Notes under the pieces: model-generated
What the model was told of the DNA's origin: nothing
Database searches by the model: none
Seen by the model: only the letters and a program-made list of their open reading frames with translations
Made by a program: the position numbers and the translations under genes
Virus record (IMG/VR): IMGVR_UViG_3300024243_000005
Span: 62,001 to 126,000 of that record
Length of the DNA: 64,000 bases
Strand: one strand, 5' to 3'
From: a virus
Part shown: in pieces, positions 8,030 through 14,419 of the stretch
Layout: every line of letters begins with the position of its first letter
How positions within the stretch are numbered: position 1 is the stretch's first letter

Positions 8030-9148
8030 ATGGCCAGATATGACGAGCACGTACAAGAGAAACTGCGTGAGGTCCTAGCGGCCTACGCCCCCGGTATCCC
8101 TGCTCGTCGCACCTCCGCACTCCCCACCATCACCCAGAACACCACCAACCGTTGGGTCATGGCCATCCAGAACCACAAGGCGCAACGCGCCGGTAAGCAC
8201 CACGACCTGCGCCTCGTTGACCCCGACGCAGGCAAGGCGCACTCCTGGGCCATCCCCAAGTCACGCATGCCAGCCCCGGGAGAGCGCCTCCTCGCTGTAC
8301 AAACCCACACGCACACACCGCAATATGCGTTGCACGGCAAAGGGGAAGGCGTAACCCTTGCTCGCAAGGAGCCAGTGAGTGTACTGGAGTCGTCTCCCGA
8401 TAAACTGCGCTTTCAGCTTGAGGATGACGCTGTGAGTGAGTTCCTTTTACGGCGTAAATCCAAGGACAAGTGGCTCCTCATGAACACGACGAAGACGAGC
8501 GCCGTGCTCGGCCAGACCCACGCACTTCGCAGCCTGGGGCTCCTAGAAAAGGACGCCGCCTGGGGCGCAGCAGCAATGAAGGGGCTGGGCGCTGCGTGGA
8601 ACTGGGGCAGTAAGATGTTGGGACGCGTTGGAGGTGGAGGAGCATCCAAGAGCACCGCACTCGTCCCCCGCACTCCCGGTATGCCCCCTATGCCAGGACC
8701 AGCAGGTCCAGGACTAGGACAGAGATTTATGTCCTGGGCAGGGGCCAGTCCCGTGAATGCCTACGCCGCACAGGGTGGTATGGGCGCAGGCATCGGTGGC
8801 GTTGCTGGTGCTGCGTCCGCAGACCCCGGTAACCGCATGGGTGGGTTCATGCGCGGAGCAGTAGGAGGTGCTGCGCTGGGCCTGGGAGGCGCGCACTTCG
8901 GAGGCAAGGCAGGACTAAACTACGCGGCGGGCAAGGGATTCAACCTGAACCAAACGCAGGGTGCCGTCGGTGCCATGGGGCTCGGTGGGCTCAGCGCAGG
9001 TGGACTCGCCGGGGGCATCGCCGGGGGTGCAGGTTTCGGAGGTGCGCCGCCACCACCCGCTCCACCCATGAACCCAACGAACCGTAGCCCGTGGGGTGGG
9101 CAACAAAACGCCGGTGGTATGAGTGGCACGTTTCCTGGCAAGCCCTGA
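8030..9148 (+). CDS. LigD-type 3'-phosphoesterase domain fused to tag and glycine-zipper tail
   Basis: 372 residues. Residues about 42-150 resemble the phosphoesterase (PE) domain of bacterial DNA ligase D, which trims 3'-phosphate and 3'-ribonucleotide ends. H49, H57, D59 and R61 line up with the metal/phosphate-binding H-H-D-R set (with a 2-residue insertion), H95 with the later histidine (H-x3-Y), and HSWAIPK with the conserved SWAVPKG. At about 157-175 the tag recurs internally (VLGQTHALRSLGLLEK), followed by a glycine-zipper region to the C-terminus. I infer a virion-packaged DNA-end-processing enzyme; enzymatic activity is untested. Confidence 0.75.
   Translation: MARYDEHVQEKLREVLAAYAPGIPARRTSALPTITQNTTNRWVMAIQNHKAQRAGKHHDLRLVDPDAGKAHSWAIPKSRMPAPGERLLAVQTHTHTPQYALHGKGEGVTLARKEPVSVLESSPDKLRFQLEDDAVSEFLLRRKSKDKWLLMNTTKTSAVLGQTHALRSLGLLEKDAAWGAAAMKGLGAAWNWGSKMLGRVGGGGASKSTALVPRTPGMPPMPGPAGPGLGQRFMSWAGASPVNAYAAQGGMGAGIGGVAGAASADPGNRMGGFMRGAVGGAALGLGGAHFGGKAGLNYAAGKGFNLNQTQGAVGAMGLGGLSAGGLAGGIAGGAGFGGAPPPPAPPMNPTNRSPWGGQQNAGGMSGTFPGKP
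8446..8458. repeat. dispersed palindrome TTTAC-GGC-GTAAA
   Basis: Exact match inside the LigD-PE-like gene, encoding LRRK through TTA-CGG-CGT-AAA. Confidence 0.8.
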
Positions 9149-9237
9149 TGACACTTGCACAAACAAAAACAGCCTTCTATCATGCGGGTAGACAGTCTGC
9201 TCTGCATGCAATAGGGATTACAGGAGAACGACAATGA
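9148..9237 (+). CDS. 29-residue ORF consisting mainly of the tag motif
   Basis: The ATG overlaps the preceding stop (TGATG) and the stop overlaps the next start. The product contains AFYHAGRQSALHAIGI, an almost complete copy of the tag seen at the N-termini of larger proteins here, followed by only six residues. The end-to-end overlap with both neighbours suggests real translation by coupling. The function could be that of a free tag peptide or a degenerated tagged gene. Confidence 0.5.
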   Translation: MTLAQTKTAFYHAGRQSALHAIGITGERQ

Positions 9238-9905
9238 GATATTACGCACTCCGCGCCGCAGCTTTCTGCATCTGGGTTGCTGTTACCGGACTCACCATCG
9301 GCGCACCCCTGGTTTCCATCGCGGCTGACGCTCAACCCACTGCTGCGGTAGGCGACGCCGCAGTTCCCGCCGCCCCGGCTGTGCCTGTTGATGCTATGGT
9401 TACCGCCGCGCCCGTGGCTCCTGTGGCTCCCGTCCCCACCGTTGAGGCGCCCGCCGCCCCGAAAGAGCAAGCCTGGTGGCAAGCCGCTCTCCTCCCGATC
9501 CTCAGCGCTCTGGGCCTGGGCATCGCTGCGTTCATTGGTGCGGGTCTACGCAAGCTCACCCAGCTCATGGAAGCCAAGTGGAAGATCGACATCCCCGATC
9601 GGATGGTGGATATGCTTATCAAAGAGGCAAAACACCTTGCGGCCTGGGCTGAGGAGGTCGCTGAGGATCGCCTCCTGAATGGGGACGGCGTGAAGACCCC
9701 GGGCGCTGAGAAGTTCTCCGGTGTCGTGGATGGTCTGGAGACCTTCGCCAAGGCCCGGGGCTGGGACAAGGAATGGCGTCGTGCACAGCTTGAGAAGCTG
9801 GCCACGAGCGTCGTGCACCTGGAGCGCAGCGGTGATACCGGCGTGGGCACCACGAACGGCGACCGGAAGAAGGCCCTGGACGCGGCCAAGAGCGCTGCCG
9901 CATAG
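9234..9905 (+). CDS. membrane protein, possible holin of the LL-H type
   Basis: 223 residues with a ribosome site (CAGGAGAACGAC). Residues 1-30 look like a signal sequence or first membrane helix. A proline/alanine-rich linker precedes a second hydrophobic helix (about 84-105) and a charged helical C-terminal domain. The layout (helix then amphipathic, lysine-rich domain) resembles LL-H-type holins, but the resemblance is loose. It could equally be a membrane-anchored virion protein given its place among tagged proteins. Confidence 0.6.
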   Translation: MRYYALRAAAFCIWVAVTGLTIGAPLVSIAADAQPTAAVGDAAVPAAPAVPVDAMVTAAPVAPVAPVPTVEAPAAPKEQAWWQAALLPILSALGLGIAAFIGAGLRKLTQLMEAKWKIDIPDRMVDMLIKEAKHLAAWAEEVAEDRLLNGDGVKTPGAEKFSGVVDGLETFAKARGWDKEWRRAQLEKLATSVVHLERSGDTGVGTTNGDRKKALDAAKSAAA

Positions 9906-9907
9906 AT

Positions 9908-10201
9908 ATGGCGAGCACCGCATACAAACTGGGGTCTGACCAGGCGCTCCACTCTCTGGGGATCATCAAGGTGAGTGGGGACACCCTCGACCGTGTTCCC
10001 TTCCCCAACAGAGACTCCAACATCACAGCGGAGCGCCTGGCAAAAGTGCTGCAACAAGATGAAACCCCACGCGTGGAGATCAGCCCCGACAACCAGAAGT
10101 TCGATCGCTGGTCACGGCCCGTTGTGTGGAGCGCGTCCAACCGAATAAGCGATGAGCTGCCCAACCCCGGGCTGTACACACCACACAGCACACGAGCCTA
10201 A
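9908..10201 (+). CDS. short tagged protein
   Basis: 97 residues starting 3 nt after the previous stop. The N-terminus (TAYKLGSDQALHSLGIIK) is one of the clearest copies of the shared tag. The remainder is polar, has no glycine zipper and matches no family I know. It immediately precedes the second RNA polymerase fragment, whose TTG start has no good ribosome site, so translation of the two may be coupled. Confidence 0.7.
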   Translation: MASTAYKLGSDQALHSLGIIKVSGDTLDRVPFPNRDSNITAERLAKVLQQDETPRVEISPDNQKFDRWSRPVVWSASNRISDELPNPGLYTPHSTRA

Positions 10202-10203
10202 CT

Positions 10204-11997
10204 TTGGCGCAGCAACGCACATCTGTCGGGCGTCTCCTGCTCAACGATGTCCTCCCTGAGCCTTATCAGCTACCCGAGGACGTTACGAAGAAGGTCCTCA
10301 ATGCCACCATGGCTGACTTCGCGAGGACAGACCCCCAACGCTACGTCCAGGCCATCGGGGACCTCAAAAGAATAGGGGACCAGGTTGCTACCGACATGGG
10401 GCTCACCGTAGGGCTGGATGATATCGAACCAGACTACGCCCGCCGTGACCGTGTTCTTGAGCCCGCTCTGCGCAGAGTCAAGGCACTGAGCGACCCTACT
10501 GCCAAGCGGCGCCTCATCATCAGTACCCAGGATAAGATGTTTGAAATGGCCCCCCAGCACCCTGGTCAGATGGCCATCGTTGCCACGAGTGGTGCACGGG
10601 GCAACGCGGGACAGCTCATGCGCACCGTCACATCCCCAACGGGAGTGACTGACGCACAGGGTGCAGTGATCCCGTGGATGATTAGTAAGAGCTTCTCGGA
10701 GGGGTTGAAGCCTGCTGACACATGGATCGCCATGGCGGAAGCCAGGCGTAACGTGGTCGAATCCAACATCGCTGTCTCTGGCCCCGGTGAGATGAGCAAG
10801 ATCCTGGTCAGTAATATGAGTGACCAGCTCGTCACGGTGCCTGACTGCGGAACAACGAATGGGGTTTCATTCGCACATACCGACCCTCACATCGTTGGAC
10901 GCTACGCTGCCAGCGGAGGGTTTCTGAGCGCCCACCACGTGTCTGGTTTACGGCGTAAAGAGCCCAAGGGGAGCATCATCGTACGATCCCCTATGACCTG
11001 TGAAGCGCCGAACGGCGTCTGCCAAAAGTGCTACGGACAAACGCCAACAGGTAAAGACCCCCAGATTGGGTACAACGTAGGAATGATCGCAGCCCAGGCT
11101 ATGGGGGAGCCACTAACCCAGATGGCGCTGAGCGCAAAGCACGCAACGCGTACTGCCAAATCGCAACGTGCAGTCCTCCAGGGGTTGAGTGGCCTGAAGC
11201 AGCTCACCGAGATGCCACAGAGCTTTTTCAACCGCGCCACCTTGGCTCAAGAGCCGGGACGCGTAACCGCTGTCCGCGAAGCACCTCAAGGTGGACACTA
11301 CGTCAACGTCAACGAACAAGAGCACTACGTACCCCCAAACCTGGACGTAACCGTCAAGCCTGGTCAGCGCATCGAACAAGGAGACGCGCTATCCGACGGC
11401 ATCCCCAAACCCGATGAAGTGGTGCAGCACAAAGGTCTCGGAGCAGGGCGGCGCTACATGGTGGACCAGCTCCACCAGATCTACACGCGTAATGGTCTCG
11501 ACCTGGATAAGAGGCACCTGGAGCTGCTCGCCAAGACCGACCTGAACTACGTCAAGGTGTTGGACGCTGACAGCCCAGAACTGGGTGTAGCTCGCGGAGA
11601 AGTTGTGGATTACAACCGCTTCCGCGCAGCCGTCGCAAAGAAAGCGAAGAGGCGCCCCACCGCCCAAGCCCAGGGACAGTTCCTTGGAGACAACGTCCTG
11701 CATTACACCGCAGGCACCGAAGTTACCCCCAGTGTAATGGCAGACTTGGAGCGCAGTGGGGTGAAAAACGTACCCACACTCCCCCACGTACCCCAGCACG
11801 AACTCATCCTCAAGCCTATCAGCCGTACTCCCCTGTTACACTCGGACTGGTTGGCGCGGTTAGGCCACCGCAATTTGAAAGCATCCATCTTGGATGGCGC
11901 AACCTTTGGTGAATCATCTAATATACACGGCACGCATCCAGTCCCAGCGTTTGTCTTTGGCGAAACACTGGGGCGCGGGCCGCAAGGACGATACTAA
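10204..11997 (+). CDS. RNA polymerase beta' subunit, C-terminal part
   Basis: 597 residues from a TTG start. It opens with TSVGRLLL, the point in beta' just after the active-site domain. It contains the bridge-helix region (TSGARGNAGQLMRT, about 127-140), the second beta' zinc site (the cysteine of VPDCGT plus CEAPNGVCQKC, about 266-277) and the trigger loop (GEPLTQ then MALSAKH, about 299-312). Alignment to the E. coli trigger loop by eye keeps the catalytic histidine but has serine where Arg933 is expected. The C-terminus is shortened. Together with the 1944 gene it supplies one complete beta/beta' core; no alpha, omega or sigma gene is evident in the window. Confidence 0.88.
   Translation: MAQQRTSVGRLLLNDVLPEPYQLPEDVTKKVLNATMADFARTDPQRYVQAIGDLKRIGDQVATDMGLTVGLDDIEPDYARRDRVLEPALRRVKALSDPTAKRRLIISTQDKMFEMAPQHPGQMAIVATSGARGNAGQLMRTVTSPTGVTDAQGAVIPWMISKSFSEGLKPADTWIAMAEARRNVVESNIAVSGPGEMSKILVSNMSDQLVTVPDCGTTNGVSFAHTDPHIVGRYAASGGFLSAHHVSGLRRKEPKGSIIVRSPMTCEAPNGVCQKCYGQTPTGKDPQIGYNVGMIAAQAMGEPLTQMALSAKHATRTAKSQRAVLQGLSGLKQLTEMPQSFFNRATLAQEPGRVTAVREAPQGGHYVNVNEQEHYVPPNLDVTVKPGQRIEQGDALSDGIPKPDEVVQHKGLGAGRRYMVDQLHQIYTRNGLDLDKRHLELLAKTDLNYVKVLDADSPELGVARGEVVDYNRFRAAVAKKAKRRPTAQAQGQFLGDNVLHYTAGTEVTPSVMADLERSGVKNVPTLPHVPQHELILKPISRTPLLHSDWLARLGHRNLKASILDGATFGESSNIHGTHPVPAFVFGETLGRGPQGRY
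10947..10959. repeat. dispersed palindrome TTTAC-GGC-GTAAA
   Basis: Exact match inside the beta' C-terminal gene, encoding LRRK. Confidence 0.8.
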
Positions 11998-12013
11998 CCC
12001 CCAAATCGAACAC

Positions 12014-12042
12014 TTGGAAAAGACAAGTGCTTGACCTATACT
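12014..12042 (+). promoter_or_regulatory. rightward sigma-70-like promoter
   Basis: TTGGAA, 17 nt, TATACT, with CC before the -10. It lies in the gap after the beta' gene and should drive the 12102 gene, which has a ribosome site (CGGAGGA). Confidence 0.65.
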
Positions 12043-12101
12043 TGTGGTGATTTTACGCAGACTCACGCCGAAGAGAGTCACCCGGACGGAGGACAGAACC
12101 A

Positions 12102-13508
12102 ATGCAAGCATCGCTCTTCAAACGTTCCAGTGTACGAGGCATCAACGATGCCCTCATCAACGCCGGGCTACAGTACCCATCCAAGACCGCAGCCGACGAG
12201 GTAGCGGACGCGGTGGCTGATGAGATGATGGTGACCGAGCCCGCGATGGAAGGGGCCGAGGGAGAAATCCCCGCTGAGGAAGCCGCTGAAATCGCCACCA
12301 AGCTGGTGGAAGTGGCCAACGAGCTGATGGCCAGCACGCAGCCCGCACCCGACGCACCCGAGGAAGAGCGCATCGCCGCCTACCACGGCGTCATGGGGAG
12401 CAAGACCGCCGCAGCCCGGGACGTCAACACCCGCGCCGGGGAGCAATCCTACGCCTGCATGCAGAAGGCAGCGGAGGAAGCCGACACCAACGTGTCCGGC
12501 GCAGGCGGCACCGGGTCCACCATCGGTGTGGGCGCGGCAGCGCCCGAGAACACCCTGCCCAACGCCACCTTCGCAGAGACGCAGATGGAAGCGTCCCAGC
12601 GTCCCCCAGGCACCCACGAGGTTGGGGTGGGCAACACCGAGCAAGCACACGCTGGTGTCGTGGGTTCGGAGGATGTCGGCGCAGACACCCCGGCACCGCA
12701 CACCACCGCTGGTGGCGCAGGAACCAACTCGGTGATTGAGCACTCGGAGAAGAACAGCACCCTCCGTCAGATCATCCAGAAGGTGGCCGCAGGGTCGAAC
12801 ATCGAGGGCGGCGACAAGCCCGAGAACACCCTGCCCAACGCCCCCGCCGCCGAGACCCAGATGGAGAACTCCCAGCGCCCGCCAGGGTACGCTGCACTCC
12901 CGCAGCTCGGTGGTACCGTCACCGACATCGGCACCTCCCCCGCCGCAACCGTGGGCACCGAGCAGCCCGTCGACGCCGGTCCCCAGAACACCCCAGCAGG
13001 CGCGGTCCCCGGAAGTGCGGGCAACTCCGTGGTCGAGCACTCGGAGACCTCGATGCCAGGCAAGACTGCAGGCGTCGACCCCGCGTACCTCCATCTCTTC
13101 CAGAAGACCGCCAACCACGTGGTCGACTTCCTGCCCAGCCAGTACACCGAGAACGACAAGGTGGCGCAGGTCCGCTACATGATGGGCCTGAATGACGGCG
13201 AACGCTCCGCGCACATCTCCTCCCTGCACAAGCACGCCGGGACCATGGACGCACAGAGCATCGTCGACATGTACAGCATCTACGCCGACAAGGTGGCCGA
13301 GGAAGAGGCCGCTGCTGCCGGTGCACCACCCCCGGCCCCGAAAGCGGAGAAGGGCGACTGGATGGACCGCATGTCCAAGACCACGGACGGCGCGTACGAC
13401 TGGGCCAACGCCAAGGCCCACGACGTCAAGACGTGGGTGCAAAAGAAACTCAAGAAGGACCCGAAGCCCGCAAAGCCCGCAGCACCGGCGGCAGCACCGG
13501 CGAAGTAG
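12102..13508 (+). CDS. large low-complexity virion-type protein with internal repeats
   Basis: 468 residues. The N-terminus carries a degenerate tag (GINDALINAGL). The middle contains duplicated blocks (PENTLPNA...AETQM...SQRPPG and NSVIEHSE/NSVVEHSE, each twice). The C-terminal third is helical. Short K-T-A/K-V-A strings occur repeatedly (SKTAA twice, QKVAA, GKTAG, QKTAN). It may be an internal head or scaffold-like protein processed by the prohead protease; this is inference from composition and position. Confidence 0.7.
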   Translation: MQASLFKRSSVRGINDALINAGLQYPSKTAADEVADAVADEMMVTEPAMEGAEGEIPAEEAAEIATKLVEVANELMASTQPAPDAPEEERIAAYHGVMGSKTAAARDVNTRAGEQSYACMQKAAEEADTNVSGAGGTGSTIGVGAAAPENTLPNATFAETQMEASQRPPGTHEVGVGNTEQAHAGVVGSEDVGADTPAPHTTAGGAGTNSVIEHSEKNSTLRQIIQKVAAGSNIEGGDKPENTLPNAPAAETQMENSQRPPGYAALPQLGGTVTDIGTSPAATVGTEQPVDAGPQNTPAGAVPGSAGNSVVEHSETSMPGKTAGVDPAYLHLFQKTANHVVDFLPSQYTENDKVAQVRYMMGLNDGERSAHISSLHKHAGTMDAQSIVDMYSIYADKVAEEEAAAAGAPPPAPKAEKGDWMDRMSKTTDGAYDWANAKAHDVKTWVQKKLKKDPKPAKPAAPAAAPAK

Positions 13509-13577
13509 CTTCGGTTTCGCCCGGTAGAGACAGCCCGTGGCGCACTCACACTGGGCTCATCAGTATGGGGTAGCGCT

Positions 13578-13823
13578 ATGGCTTTCGATTTCACAGACGA
13601 CATCTTCAAACTCGCCGAAGTCCTGATTGAGGACCAGCTCGCCTCTCGCGCTGAGCAACCCCAAGCACAAGGGCAAGAACCAGCCGACCTGGGTGTCCCC
13701 ACTCAGGGCCGATCCGTCCTCAATTTACTGGGTAAAACGACCGCCACCACGACCGAACCCGCCCCGAAGATTCTGCACGTGGACTCGGGCAAGCGACAAG
13801 TGTCCACGCCGACGAACGAATGA
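13578..13823 (+). CDS. small hypothetical protein
   Basis: 81 residues, polar, glutamine- and alanine-rich, with no recognised domain. It overlaps the next start by 4 nt (ATGA), so it belongs to the same operon. The N-terminus (FTDDIFKLAEVLIED) looks like a short amphipathic helix. Confidence 0.6.
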   Translation: MAFDFTDDIFKLAEVLIEDQLASRAEQPQAQGQEPADLGVPTQGRSVLNLLGKTTATTTEPAPKILHVDSGKRQVSTPTNE

Positions 13824-14419
13824 TCCTCCGCGACCTCACACAGGCCAAGGGGCTGAGCGAGCTACTCGCCGCCACGGGAGGAACGGACAGCTTCTTCAAT
13901 TACCCAGAGCGTATTGATGGTGTACGCAACGTCGCCCAACAAGCGATAGCCAGCTCTCCTGCCATGGCAAATACGCAGGTGCGCATCATGCCAAACATCG
14001 CCAATGCGTACTACGACTACGAGAACAACGAAATCCTGCTCGGCCTCGTTAACCCCGACGCACTCGCGCACGAACTGGGGCACGCGGAGAACCTAAAGCA
14101 GAAGGGGTTGTACACCAAGATATTGCGTGTGGCGCAAGGTGTCGCTAAAATCAACAATATTGCAGCGGTACCTGTGATGTTGGGACTGAGAACCATGGTC
14201 AAAGACGAAGATACCCGAAACGACATACTCAGCGCACTGTCAGCCGTGTCATCCGCTGTCGCCGCTCCCCTGTTGTTGGAGGAGGCGTCAGCCAGCTACC
14301 AAGCACTACACAACGCACCTGATAAACTCCAAGCCCTGAAGACATTAGCACCTGCCTTCCTGGCGCACGCAGGTATGAGCCTGGCTCCAGTTGGTATCTA
14401 CCAAGCGGGGAAAATCTGA
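13820..14419 (+). CDS. membrane-associated zinc metalloprotease-like protein (HELGH)
   Basis: 199 residues. The zincin motif H-E-L-G-H is at 84-88 in the context DALAHELGHAEN. A possible third ligand is E154/E155 in LLLEEASAS, after two hydrophobic segments (about 114-124 and 137-153). This order (HExxH, membrane segments, then E-x2-A-x-A) recalls HtpX/M48 peptidases in miniature. It sits in the head-gene block and could process virion proteins or act on entry. Family membership is inferred from motif and topology only. Confidence 0.65.
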   Translation: MILRDLTQAKGLSELLAATGGTDSFFNYPERIDGVRNVAQQAIASSPAMANTQVRIMPNIANAYYDYENNEILLGLVNPDALAHELGHAENLKQKGLYTKILRVAQGVAKINNIAAVPVMLGLRTMVKDEDTRNDILSALSAVSSAVAAPLLLEEASASYQALHNAPDKLQALKTLAPAFLAHAGMSLAPVGIYQAGKI

